From contig NZ_JYIY01000067.1 of the NCBI RefSeq assembly GCF_000956535.1, positions 1-64,000 of the forward strand: DNA of 64,000 nt, given 5' to 3'. Positions within the stretch are counted from its first letter, which is position 1. The number at the start of each line of letters is the position of its first letter. The notes beneath the pieces are model-generated. The model was not told the origin of the DNA and did not search any database. It was given only the letters and a program-made list of their open reading frames with translations. The DNA is from Microbacterium ginsengisoli (lineage in GTDB: Bacteria > Actinomycetota > Actinomycetes > Actinomycetales > Microbacteriaceae). Positions 50,016-58,586 of this stretch are shown here, in pieces. A program made the position numbers and the translations under genes.

Positions 50016-50882
50016 TCAGCGCGCCAGCTGCCACCACCAGATGAGCAGCAGCGTCACCGCGAACCCCGAGAACTGATTGATCCAGAGGAACCGATCCCAT
50101 CCGACGGTGGCGCGGTGCGCGGTCTCGGCGGTGACCGCGCGATACGGCCACACGGCGACCAGGTAGGGCACGGCGAGCAGCGCGGCCAGCGGTGCGGGCC
50201 AGGCTCCCCCCGTCACGACGAGCGCGGCGGCCGCGTAGCAGGCGAGCGAGAACCAGACGGTCGCGCGGGGGCCGATCGCCGTCGCGACGGAGGCGATGCC
50301 GGCCTCGCGGTCGGCCGCGACATCCTGCACCGCGCCGAAGGCGTGCGACGCGACCCCCCACAGGGCGAATGCCCCGATGACCGCGGCGAGGGCCCACGTC
50401 CAGGTGGCCTCGGCGAGCACGAGGCCGTAGATGGCCGGTGAGAAGAAGTGGATGCTGCTGGTCGCCGAGTCGGCGAAGGGACGCTCCTTGAGGCGCAGCG
50501 GCGGCGCGGAGTAGAACACCACGAAGAACAGGCTCGCGGCGAGCGCCAGCCACGAGAGCGCGGAGCCGACGATGACGAGGTAGACGACGAACGGCAGGCA
50601 GCTGAGGCCCGCCGCCCAGAGCGTCACGCGGTGCAGCCGCCGATCGAGCACAGCACCGTGAGCACCGCCCTTGCGGGGGTTGCGCAGGTCGGACTCGTAG
50701 TCGAACACGTCGTTGATGCCGTACATCGCGAGGTTGTAGGGGATGAGGAAGAACACCACGCCGACGACGAGCGTGACGGAGATCTCGCGGGTGGCGAGCA
50801 GGTAGGCGGCGCCGAACGGGTAGGCGGTGTTGATCCAGCTGACCGGCCGCGAGGACACGAACAGGGTGCGCACGACGTTCAT
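50016..50882 (-). CDS. crtEb: Lycopene elongase (UbiA-type prenyltransferase, CrtEb)
   Basis: A 288-residue membrane prenyltransferase of the UbiA family. The first Asp-rich motif is NDVFDYESD (about residue 57) and the second is DVAADREAG (about 190). About eight helices. In C50 carotenoid pathways CrtEb adds two C5 units from DMAPP to lycopene. Its place at the end of a crtE-B-I-Ye-Yf operon supports this over other UbiA roles. ATG at 50882 overlaps the crtYf stop by four bases. Confidence 0.9.
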   Translation of the reverse strand: MNVVRTLFVSSRPVSWINTAYPFGAAYLLATREISVTLVVGVVFFLIPYNLAMYGINDVFDYESDLRNPRKGGAHGAVLDRRLHRVTLWAAGLSCLPFVVYLVIVGSALSWLALAASLFFVVFYSAPPLRLKERPFADSATSSIHFFSPAIYGLVLAEATWTWALAAVIGAFALWGVASHAFGAVQDVAADREAGIASVATAIGPRATVWFSLACYAAAALVVTGGAWPAPLAALLAVPYLVAVWPYRAVTAETAHRATVGWDRFLWINQFSGFAVTLLLIWWWQLAR

Positions 50883-51190
50883 GCGTCGCTCCTCTCGCGC
50901 CGCGAGACGAGGGCGGCGATCGCGGGCACGAGGAACGCCGCGCACAGCGGGTAGGAGAAGTCCTCGATCGGGGCGAGGCCGATGCGGATGCCGCTCAGAT
51001 GCTCGGGCGGGTAGGAGAACAGTCCGGCGCCGATCATGACGTTGTCGAAGACGGCGGTGAGGGCGAGCAGGGCGACGGCGGCGAGGGCGGATGCCGCCAT
51101 CCGCCGTCCGAATCCGGGGCGCACGGCGCTCAGCAGCGTGACGACGACGGTGATCGCGAGGAACGGGAGCAGGAGCAGCGCGTAGGTCAT
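50879..51190 (-). CDS. crtYf: C50 carotenoid epsilon-cyclase subunit CrtYf
   Basis: A 103-residue membrane protein with three helices. It is the second half of a heterodimeric lycopene-type cyclase. PIEDFSYPLCAAF near residue 75 is the conserved cyclase helix motif (PxE(E/D)). With CrtYe it should cyclise the C50 flavuxanthin-like intermediate. Overlaps crtEb and crtYe by four bases each, consistent with coupled translation. Confidence 0.88.
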   Translation of the reverse strand: MTYALLLLPFLAITVVVTLLSAVRPGFGRRMAASALAAVALLALTAVFDNVMIGAGLFSYPPEHLSGIRIGLAPIEDFSYPLCAAFLVPAIAALVSRRERSDA

Positions 51191-51510
51191 CGAGGTTCCT
51201 TCCGCGCGAGGAGGCGGGTGCCGGCTCCGGCGCAGACGGCGGCGAGGTAGCAGAGGAACAGCAGGAAGGTGATCTCCTCGAGGGGGAGGTGCGGGGCCAA
51301 CTCGATGCCGAGGTAGAGCGGCGAGTCACCCTGCACGAAGACGCCCGCGGCGATGCCGACGAGATCCCAGACGACGAAGAACGCGGTGCCGACGAACACC
51401 GCGATCGCGGTGGTCAGCGGCCGCGCCCACAGGGCCAGCCGGTGTCGCGCGTCGAGCAGCGCGACGCCCGCCGCGGAGACGACGATGACGAGCAGATATA
51501 GGCCGGGCAC
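51187..51510 (-). CDS. crtYe: C50 carotenoid epsilon-cyclase subunit CrtYe
   Basis: A 107-residue membrane protein with three helices and the cyclase motif LPLEEITFLLFL near residue 75; FVVWDLVGI is typical of the first half. It pairs with CrtYf. GTG start one base downstream of the crtI stop; its own stop overlaps crtYf. Confidence 0.88.
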   Translation of the reverse strand: MPGLYLLVIVVSAAGVALLDARHRLALWARPLTTAIAVFVGTAFFVVWDLVGIAAGVFVQGDSPLYLGIELAPHLPLEEITFLLFLCYLAAVCAGAGTRLLARKEPR

Positions 51511-51511
51511 G

Positions 51512-53056
51512 TCAGCGACCCGCCGGCTCGACGAGCGGCGCCGCGCTGCGGTCCGCGCGCAGGCGTTTGGCGACGAGCTCGGCCGAGATCAGGCACATCG
51601 GCAACCCGATGCCCGGAAGCGACGAGGTGCCGGCGTGGAACAGGTTCGGGACCTTCGCCGAGCCGTTGCGCGGGCGGAACACCGCGCTCTGGCGCAGTGT
51701 GTGCGCGAGTCCGAGCGATGTGCCGCGCCAGGCGTTCAGGTCGTCGGCGAAGTCGGCGGGCGCGATCGTGCGTCGCACGACGACGCGGTCCACGAGGTCG
51801 GGCACGCCGCACCACGAGGCGATCTGGGCGATGGCGGCATCCGCTGCCCGTTCGATTCCCGCGTCTCCCGCCCCGTCGATGCCGCCGTGGCCGAGCGAGG
51901 GATCGGCGGGGACCGGTACGAGCACGAACAGGTTCTCGTGGCCTGCCGGCGCGACGGTGGGGTCGGTCGCGCTCGGGCGGCACACGTACAGCGACGCCGG
52001 GTCGGGGATCGCCGAGGGCTCCCCGAAGATCGCGTCGAAGTTCTCGCGCCAGCGCTCGGTGAACAGCAGGGTGTGGTGCGCGAGCTCGGGCAGTTCGCCC
52101 CGCACGCCGAGGAGGATCAGCAGCGACCCCGGTCCCGGCGTGCGTCGTTCCCACCAGCTCTCCGGCAGCTCGCGGTGGGTTTCGTCGAGCAGCGCCGTCT
52201 CGGTGTGGTGCCGGTCGGCGGTGGACACGACGACGTCTCCCGCGAGCATGCTGCCGTCGGCGAGCCGCACGCCGCGCGCCCGCCCGGCCACGACGTCGAT
52301 CGCGGTGACGTCGGCGCCCGTCTCGATGACGACGCCGCGCGCCCGCACGAGGCGCTCGATCGCCCGGATGAGGGCGGTGAAGCCTCCCTGCGGGTACCGC
52401 ACGCCGTCGGTCAGGTCGAGGTGGCTCATCAGGTGGTAGAGGCTCGGCACACCGTACGGCGATCCGCCCAGGAAGACTGCCGGGTACTCGAGGATCTGCC
52501 GCAGCCGGCGGTCCGTGAACGTGCGCTCGACGCGCGACGCGAGCGGCTCGACGAGCAGCCGCGCGAGCCGCGGCAGCTGCCGCGCGACGGCGCCGTCGGC
52601 GAGGCCCGCGTACCCGAGGTACGGGTCGTACAGGAAGCGCGAGACGGCGAGGTCGTAGGCGTCGGCGGCGGAGTCGAGGTAGCGCTCGAGCTTCGCGCCC
52701 GCGCCGCGCTCGATGCTCTCGAACAGAGCGGATGCCGCGCCCCGCCCGCTCGGCACGTCGAGGGCGTCGTACCCCTCGGAGTAGACGCGGTACGCGGGGG
52801 AGAGCGGGACGAGGTCGAGCTCTCGCGCGGTGGTGGTGCCGAGAAGACGGAAGAAATGCTCGAACACGTCGGGCATGAGGTACCAGCTGGGGCCGGTGTC
52901 GAACCGGAATCCGTCGCGGTCCCACGTGCCGGCCCGACCGCCGACGTCATCGCCGCGTTCGACGATCGTCACGGTGTAGCCGTCGTCTGCGAGGAGGGCG
53001 GCCGTGGCGAGCCCCGCGATGCCGGCGCCGATGACGATCGCGGTGCGGCCCGTCAT
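51512..53056 (-). CDS. crtI: Phytoene desaturase
   Basis: A 514-residue flavoprotein that converts phytoene to lycopene in four desaturations. The N-terminal FAD-binding motif is VIGAGIAGLATAALLADDGY with the Glu of VERGDDVGGRAG. The C-terminal NLFHAGTSSLPGIGLPM is the carotenoid-desaturase signature. ATG at 53056 overlaps crtB by four bases. A longer upstream frame is read-through of crtB. Central gene of the pigment operon. Confidence 0.96.
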   Translation of the reverse strand: MTGRTAIVIGAGIAGLATAALLADDGYTVTIVERGDDVGGRAGTWDRDGFRFDTGPSWYLMPDVFEHFFRLLGTTTARELDLVPLSPAYRVYSEGYDALDVPSGRGAASALFESIERGAGAKLERYLDSAADAYDLAVSRFLYDPYLGYAGLADGAVARQLPRLARLLVEPLASRVERTFTDRRLRQILEYPAVFLGGSPYGVPSLYHLMSHLDLTDGVRYPQGGFTALIRAIERLVRARGVVIETGADVTAIDVVAGRARGVRLADGSMLAGDVVVSTADRHHTETALLDETHRELPESWWERRTPGPGSLLILLGVRGELPELAHHTLLFTERWRENFDAIFGEPSAIPDPASLYVCRPSATDPTVAPAGHENLFVLVPVPADPSLGHGGIDGAGDAGIERAADAAIAQIASWCGVPDLVDRVVVRRTIAPADFADDLNAWRGTSLGLAHTLRQSAVFRPRNGSAKVPNLFHAGTSSLPGIGLPMCLISAELVAKRLRADRSAAPLVEPAGR

Positions 53057-53922
53057 CCGCGCACCCCGAGGCGCTGGGGCCGTGCGCCCAGCAGGGCGCG
53101 AGCGGCGAGGTACGCCTTGACGGGGTCGGGGACGCGCACACGGCCCGCGGCGGCATCCGCTCGACGCAGCCGTCGCGAGAGGGCGGCGAACAGGTCGTGG
53201 GCGGCGGTCACGGCGGGTCGGCAGTCGCGGGGGAGGAGCGGCACGGTGTCGGCGGCGAGGTCGAGGTCGCCGTCGATGCGGTCGAGCACGTCGGCGCGGG
53301 AGCGGGCGTCGGTCGCGCCGAGGTAGTCGCGGCCGAGGCCGGCCGCGTCGTGGTCGAGGTCGCGCAGGAAGTTGACGTCCTGGAACGCTCGCCCGAGCGC
53401 GCGGGCGCCGGCGACGAGTCTGTCGTCGGGCTGGATCGGTGCGACCGCCCCCGCGTTCACGAACACCGCCAGGCACATGAGCCCCACCACCTCGGCCGAG
53501 CCGTAGACGTACTCGTCGTGCGAGCGGGCGTCGTGCACGGTCGCGTCGAGGTCGGTGCGCATCGACGCGAAGAACGGTGCGGTGAGGTCGGTGCCGATGC
53601 CGCACGCGCGCGCCGTGCCGGCGAAGGCGTGCACCACCAGGTTGCTGCTGAACCCGCGCGCGACGGCCGCGGCGACCTCGGCCTCCAGGCCGGCGAGAAG
53701 CTCCGCCTGGCCGTCGCGGGCCACTCCCGCCTCGGCGGCGGGACCGTCGACGATCTCGTCGGCGATGCGCACGAGCGCGTAGACGTTGCGGATGTGGGGT
53801 CGCACCCGACGTCCCAGCAGGCGGGCGGCGAGGGCGAACGACGTCGAGTAGCGCGCGATGACGGTGGCCGCGGCATCCGCTGCCGTGCGGTCGTAGAGCG
53901 CGATGCCGGGTGCGTCGGTCAC
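53053..53922 (-). CDS. crtB: Phytoene synthase
   Basis: A 289-residue squalene/phytoene synthase that joins two geranylgeranyl diphosphates to phytoene. The first Asp-rich motif is RIADEIVDG (about residue 50) and the second is DVNFLRDLDHDA near 190, followed by GRDYLG. GTG start overlapping crtE. Length is typical for actinobacterial CrtB. Confidence 0.95.
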   Translation of the reverse strand: MTDAPGIALYDRTAADAAATVIARYSTSFALAARLLGRRVRPHIRNVYALVRIADEIVDGPAAEAGVARDGQAELLAGLEAEVAAAVARGFSSNLVVHAFAGTARACGIGTDLTAPFFASMRTDLDATVHDARSHDEYVYGSAEVVGLMCLAVFVNAGAVAPIQPDDRLVAGARALGRAFQDVNFLRDLDHDAAGLGRDYLGATDARSRADVLDRIDGDLDLAADTVPLLPRDCRPAVTAAHDLFAALSRRLRRADAAAGRVRVPDPVKAYLAARALLGARPQRLGVRG

Positions 53923-54977
53923 GGGATGCGCTCGCGGATCGCGTCGGCGGCATGGTCGACGAGGGCGGATGCCGCGACGCCGAGCTCCTGCGCACGGGTG
54001 CGCGCGGCGTCGAGGGTGCTGTCGATGAGCGCGACCAGCGCCGCACGGGCGCCGCTCTTGTCGAGCGCGCGCTGCGCGTCGAGCACGGCGATCGGACCGG
54101 TGTGGGCGACGGCGAGTGTGTCGCGCACCGCGTGCCACCCCTCGGTGCGACGGGCCAGGGCGATGAGGGGCGTCTGCTTCGCTTCGCGCAGGTCCACGCC
54201 GGCGTCGCGACCGGCCTGCGCGGAGGTACCGAACGCGCCGATCAGGTCGTCGACGAGCTGGAACGCGAGGCCGAGGTGGGTGCCGCACGCGGCGAGCGCC
54301 GCGGCATCCGTCTCGTCGGCACCGGCGATCACGGCGCCGGCGGCGAGCGGGGCGGCGAAGGAGTAGACGGCCGTCTTGTCGTGAGCGGTCGCGATGAGGC
54401 TGTCGTCTTCGGCCTCCGCGTCGGCGGCCGCATGCTCGACATCGGCGAGCTCTCCCGCGGCGGAGACGAGAACCGCGTCGTCGAGCAGATCGAGAAGGCG
54501 GGAGCGCAGGTCGGCGGGCAGATCGACCGCCGCGACCAGCCGGGTCGCCTCATAGAGGAGCACGTCGCCCGCGAGGATCGCCGCCGCCTCGCCGACGCCG
54601 GTCGCCGCCGACGGTGTGGCGCCGTGACCGAGCGCGCGACGGCGGAACTCCCCGGCGACGTTCGGCACGCCGCGACGCATCGTGTCGTGGTCGATCACGT
54701 CGTCGTGGATGACGAACGCGGTGTGCAACAGCTCGAACGCCGCGGCGACGGATGCTGCGGCATCCCTGCGCCCGTCGGTACCTCCGCAGGCGCGGAACGC
54801 CGCGAGCACGAGCGCGGGACGGAAGCGCTTCCCGCCGGATGCCGCGCGGACCATCGAGGCCGCGAGGTCGTCGAATGCGTCGCCGAGCCCGGCCCCTCGC
54901 TTCTGCAGCCGTGCCAGGGAGGCGTCGATCGCGTCGTCGACGGCGGCGCGATCGACCGCGGAGATGCGGGCGATCAT
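53919..54977 (-). CDS. crtE: Geranylgeranyl diphosphate synthase
   Basis: A 352-residue trans-polyprenyl synthase. The first Asp-rich motif is HDDVIDHDTMRRG near residue 94. The second reads QLVDDLIGAFG near 240, where DDLIG stands in for DDxxD, as in many bacterial GGPP synthases. It supplies C20 diphosphate to CrtB. ATG at 54977 overlaps the idi stop by four bases. Family alone cannot fix chain length; the operon supports GGPP. Confidence 0.92.
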   Translation of the reverse strand: MIARISAVDRAAVDDAIDASLARLQKRGAGLGDAFDDLAASMVRAASGGKRFRPALVLAAFRACGGTDGRRDAAASVAAAFELLHTAFVIHDDVIDHDTMRRGVPNVAGEFRRRALGHGATPSAATGVGEAAAILAGDVLLYEATRLVAAVDLPADLRSRLLDLLDDAVLVSAAGELADVEHAAADAEAEDDSLIATAHDKTAVYSFAAPLAAGAVIAGADETDAAALAACGTHLGLAFQLVDDLIGAFGTSAQAGRDAGVDLREAKQTPLIALARRTEGWHAVRDTLAVAHTGPIAVLDAQRALDKSGARAALVALIDSTLDAARTRAQELGVAASALVDHAADAIRERIP

Positions 54978-55519
54978 GGCGCCGCCCTCGCGGCGGTGTC
55001 GTAGAGGGCGAGTCGGGGGACCTGCAGCCCGAGCCACGGGCTGAACGCCCACGGTGCCGCAGAGACGGCGGCCGCGACATCCGAGGGTTCGACCCACGCC
55101 CATTCGGCGACCTCGTCCGGATCGGGATGCAGCGGTCCTGTCGCGTGCGCGACGAAGACGGGGCACACCTCGTTCTCTACGACGCCCGATGCGTCGACGG
55201 CGCGATAGCGGAAGTCGGGGAGGGTGAGCGTCACGTCGTCGAGGGCGAGTCCGAGCTCGACGCGCGCGCGGCGGTGCACCGCCGCCTCGAGGTCTTCGCC
55301 CGGGCCAGGATGGCCGCAGAAGGTGTTCGTCCAGACGCCCGGCCAGGTCTGCTTGGAGAGCGCGCGGCGGGTGATGAGCACCCGTCCGTCATCGTCGAGC
55401 ACGTGGCACGAGAACGCGAGGTGCAGGGGGGTGTCGGCGCCGTGTACCGTGCTCTTGGGAGCCGTCCCGACGGGACCGGCGCGCTCGTCGAGCAAGACCA
55501 CCTGCTCGACGTCTGACAC
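54974..55519 (-). CDS. idi: Isopentenyl-diphosphate delta-isomerase, type I
   Basis: A 181-residue Nudix-fold isomerase interconverting IPP and DMAPP. Catalytic Cys in NTFCGHPGPGED, metal ligands around AFSCHVLDDDG and ENEVCPVF, and the C-terminal AFSPWLGL. It leads the crt operon, where it supplies DMAPP for both CrtE and the CrtEb elongation step. GTG start with an AGGGGAGA Shine-Dalgarno about 8 nt upstream. Its promoter lies inside the palindrome shared with the marR-type gene. Confidence 0.94.
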   Translation of the reverse strand: MSDVEQVVLLDERAGPVGTAPKSTVHGADTPLHLAFSCHVLDDDGRVLITRRALSKQTWPGVWTNTFCGHPGPGEDLEAAVHRRARVELGLALDDVTLTLPDFRYRAVDASGVVENEVCPVFVAHATGPLHPDPDEVAEWAWVEPSDVAAAVSAAPWAFSPWLGLQVPRLALYDTAARAAP

Positions 55520-55536
55520 TGTTGCTCTCCCCTTTT

Positions 55537-55551
55537 GCTAGCTAAACTAGC
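55537..55551. promoter_or_regulatory. Candidate CrtR operator over divergent idi-crt and marR promoters
   Basis: GCTAG (55537-55541), CTAAA, CTAGC (55547-55551) is a perfect inverted repeat. A plus-strand TAAACT (55543-55548) and a minus-strand TAGTTT (55544-55549) -10-like box lie inside it. A MarR-type dimer bound here would block both transcripts. The sequence is AT-rich against a GC-rich background. Confidence 0.65.
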
Positions 55552-55595
55552 GATCTCTGAGTCCGATGCTACAAGAGGTGTGGAGGAGTGTCCAC

Positions 55596-56072
55596 ATGTC
55601 CGAGTATCGACCCGACCCCGCGTCCCGCGAAAGCGCCGTACAGCGGGTGCTCGTTGGCGTGCGGGCGCTGAACGACGCCCTCGACCGCATGCATTCGGGC
55701 GTCAAAGACGACATGGGAATGAACGCCACCGATCTCGCGACGCTCCGCATGCTGATCATCCGCGAGCAGCAGGGGCAGCCGGTCAGTCCGCACGACATCG
55801 CCCGGCATCTGCGCATCTCGACGGCCTCGACGACCAAACTGCTCGACCGGCTCGCGGCGGCGGGGTACCTCGAACGCCGCCCCCATCCTCACGATCGCCG
55901 CGCGCGGGTGATCGCGCTCCTCCCGGCATCGCGCACCGCGTTCTTCGCGCACTATCGCGAGAGCCTCGGCGCGATGCGTGACGTCGCCGGAACGTACTCC
56001 GACGCCGATCTCGACGTGGTCGCGCGGTTCCTCGATGGGCTGGCCGACGCCGTCGCCGCGCACGACGGCTGA
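55596..56072 (+). CDS. MarR-family regulator, probable crt-operon repressor
   Basis: A 158-residue winged-helix protein with the MarR helix-turn-helix (HDIARHLRISTASTTKLLDRL) and wing (GYLERRPHPHDRRARVIALL). It is divergent from idi-crt across a palindromic operator. In Corynebacterium glutamicum the equivalent CrtR represses the crt operon and responds to GGPP; the same role is inferred here. ATG at 55596 has GGAGGAG about 9 nt upstream; a frame to 55566 adds ten residues without support. Confidence 0.88.
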   Translation: MSEYRPDPASRESAVQRVLVGVRALNDALDRMHSGVKDDMGMNATDLATLRMLIIREQQGQPVSPHDIARHLRISTASTTKLLDRLAAAGYLERRPHPHDRRARVIALLPASRTAFFAHYRESLGAMRDVAGTYSDADLDVVARFLDGLADAVAAHDG

Positions 56073-56097
56073 CGCGCGGGCCGCCTCGCCACGCAAC

Positions 56098-57390
56098 TCA
56101 GGCGAACGCGCCCTGCGCGAGGTATGTCCCCGACCGGGCTGCCGACGGCACGAAGAAGATGCCCGAGCCGATGTGCGAGATGTACTCGTTCAGTGCGTCC
56201 GACGAGCCGAGACGGCGCTGCAGCGTCTCGAACTGCGCGGGGTCCTTCTGGTAGCTGATGAACAGCAGGCCCGCGTCCAGGAACCCGTACTGGTTGATGC
56301 CGTCGGTGTAGTTGTACCCGCGGCGGAGGATCTTCAGACCGTTGTTGTTCTCGTGCGCGGCCAGCCGGATGTGGGCCGTCGGATCGATCACCGGTGCGCC
56401 CGAGGCATCCGTCTTCGAGAAATCCGGGGTGTCGGATTCCACCGTGCCCGTCAGCGGCGCGCCGCTGAGCTTGTGGCGCCCGAACACACGGTTCTGGTCG
56501 GACACCCGGTCGGTGTCCCAGTTCTCGATGCGCATCTGGATCTTGCGCACGACCTGGTAGCTGCCGTCGCGCTGCCAGTCGGGACCATCACCGGTGAAGA
56601 CGAACTGCGAGAAGTCCGCGTCGTCGACGATGTTGCGCGTGCCGTCCTTGAAGCCCATCAGATTGCGCGGCGTCGACTGCCCCTTTCCGGCTGAGGCCCG
56701 CCCGAAGCCGGTCACCGTCCATCGGGTGGATGCCGCGCCGAGCTTCTTGCCGATGCGGGCCAGCGACCGCACCGCGTGATAGGCGACCTGGGGGTCGTCC
56801 GCGCAGGCCTGCACCGACAGGTCGCCGCCGGTGAGCGACGGATCCAGGGCCTCGCTCGGGAGCTGCGAGAGCTCCCGCAGCAGCGGCGGCTTCTGAGCCG
56901 CGAGACCGTACTCGTCGCCGAACACACGCGGACCGAGACCGATCGTGACGGTCAGCGACGCCGGGTCGAGGTCGACGGCCTCGCCGGTGTCGTCGCCGAT
57001 GGCGCTCGGCTGCGACGGCTCGACCTGGCCGATCGTGGCGCCGCGCATGAGCTGAGCGCTCGCCGCCGACCAGGTGGCGAGCAGGGTCTGCAGTTCGGTG
57101 CGTGAGGACGTGGTCAGGTCGAACGTCATGAACACGCAGTGCCGCTGCGGAGGGGTGCGGATGCCCGCCTGCTCGGCGTCGCCGTAGAACGAGACCGCAT
57201 TGTCGAGCCGCACGACGTCGCCCGACGACGCGGTCGGCTGCGCCGCGACGGCGCGCCCGCCGGCGAAACCGGTCGCCACCCCCGCCACCAGGCCGCCGGC
57301 TGCGGCGCCGAGGAGCAGTCCGCGGCGGGAGACCCCCGCATCCGGTGACTCCTGTGACGACGGCTCCCGCGGCGGCACGGCCGCGCTCAC
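56098..57390 (-). CDS. efeB: Dyp-type heme peroxidase EfeB
   Basis: A 430-residue deferrochelatase/peroxidase of the EfeUOB system. The N-terminus has a twin-arginine signal (SRRGLLLGAAAGG...VAA), so it is exported folded with heme. The GxxDG motif is GFKDGTRN near residue 265; HIRLAAHENNNG holds the proximal His; the C-terminal GSGIFFVPSA is typical. GTG at 57390 overlaps the efeO stop by four bases. Longer upstream frames are read-through of efeO. Confidence 0.93.
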   Translation of the reverse strand: MSAAVPPREPSSQESPDAGVSRRGLLLGAAAGGLVAGVATGFAGGRAVAAQPTASSGDVVRLDNAVSFYGDAEQAGIRTPPQRHCVFMTFDLTTSSRTELQTLLATWSAASAQLMRGATIGQVEPSQPSAIGDDTGEAVDLDPASLTVTIGLGPRVFGDEYGLAAQKPPLLRELSQLPSEALDPSLTGGDLSVQACADDPQVAYHAVRSLARIGKKLGAASTRWTVTGFGRASAGKGQSTPRNLMGFKDGTRNIVDDADFSQFVFTGDGPDWQRDGSYQVVRKIQMRIENWDTDRVSDQNRVFGRHKLSGAPLTGTVESDTPDFSKTDASGAPVIDPTAHIRLAAHENNNGLKILRRGYNYTDGINQYGFLDAGLLFISYQKDPAQFETLQRRLGSSDALNEYISHIGSGIFFVPSAARSGTYLAQGAFA

Positions 57391-58586
57391 GATGCTGTCG
57401 CCGCCTTCTCCGCGATCTGCGCAAGCGGTTCCTGCAGGGCCTGCACCGCACGGCTCAGAGTCACGGCGTCCGCGGCCTTCACGGCGTCGGTGTAACGCAC
57501 GTAGCCGCCGATCGCGCTCTGATCGCGGTAGCCGTCGAGCAGCTTGTTGACGGCGGCGAACTGCGCGGAGATCTGCTGGGTCAGCCCGGAGTCGAGCGTG
57601 GTGAGCCCGGGCTCGAGGTAGGCGAACGCCTGCTGCGCACCCTCGACGTTGCCGGCGAAGTCGACGAGGTCGATGTGGCTGTACGCCTCCTCCTCGCCGC
57701 TGATCTTGCCTGACTGCACCTCTTCGAGGAGGCTCGCGGCACCGTTCGCGAGGTCCTCCGGCTTGTAGCTGAGCGTCTTCACGAGCGAGTCGAGCGTGGT
57801 GACGTTCGTGAGGAGCTCGGCCGCGAGCTGCGTCGTCGACGCCGTGATCGCGCCGGCCTGGAACAGGTCGCGCTCGATGGCATGGAACCCGTGCCAGCCG
57901 ACGGCGGGATCGAGGTTCGACTCGCGCATGTCGATGAGGTAGTCGAGGCTGCCCGCGTTGTCGGTTGCGGAGTGGCCCGGCAGCACGAACCCGTCGACAT
58001 CGGACTCGATGCGCTCGTAGAACGGACGCGCGAGCGCGTAGTCGGCCTGCGCCTTCGCGAGGTCGCCGGCGTCGATCGAAGACTTCAGGGTGGCGACCGC
58101 GGTCACCATGCTGTCGACGACGCCATCGACGTAGGTCGCGTAGCCCTGCGTGCCTTCGGCCATCAGCGATGCGGCGCTGCCGGTCGGGGTCGCGGCCTGG
58201 CCGGTGACGCTGAAGGGGATGGTTTCGGTGGCGGCGCCCGGGCAGTAGAGCTGGTAACTGCCGCCGTCGAGGGTGACGGTGAAGCTCGCGGAGGAGAGGC
58301 CGGGCGCCAGGTTCTCCTTCTCGCCGACGATCCTGTCGCCGCTGAGCAGCTCGATCTCGGTGATGGAGGTCGCGCTCTGGTTCGTCACCGTGAAGGTGAC
58401 CGGACCTGCGGCGGCAGTCGCCGTGTCGAGGCTGCAGGTGCCCCCGTTGTCGCCGGTGAGCGTCACAGCGACGTGGGTGGCGCCGCCGGAGGCGGTCGCG
58501 GAGGGCGCGCCTCCCGCGCTGCATCCGCTCAACACGAGGGCGAGGGTGGCGGCGGCGGTGAGTGGGGCCAGGAGGCGGACGTTCAT
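57387..58586 (-). CDS. efeO: Iron uptake lipoprotein EfeO (cupredoxin + M75 domain)
   Basis: A 399-residue lipoprotein: signal LVLSGC with Cys22, then a cupredoxin-like domain (about residues 30-130, NQSATSITEIELL, YQLYCPG), then an M75 peptidase-like domain with the metal-binding GWHGFHAIERDLF near residue 235. It binds iron outside the membrane for EfeU. ATG overlaps the efeU stop by four bases. Confidence 0.92.
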   Translation of the reverse strand: MNVRLLAPLTAAATLALVLSGCSAGGAPSATASGGATHVAVTLTGDNGGTCSLDTATAAAGPVTFTVTNQSATSITEIELLSGDRIVGEKENLAPGLSSASFTVTLDGGSYQLYCPGAATETIPFSVTGQAATPTGSAASLMAEGTQGYATYVDGVVDSMVTAVATLKSSIDAGDLAKAQADYALARPFYERIESDVDGFVLPGHSATDNAGSLDYLIDMRESNLDPAVGWHGFHAIERDLFQAGAITASTTQLAAELLTNVTTLDSLVKTLSYKPEDLANGAASLLEEVQSGKISGEEEAYSHIDLVDFAGNVEGAQQAFAYLEPGLTTLDSGLTQQISAQFAAVNKLLDGYRDQSAIGGYVRYTDAVKAADAVTLSRAVQALQEPLAQIAEKAATAS

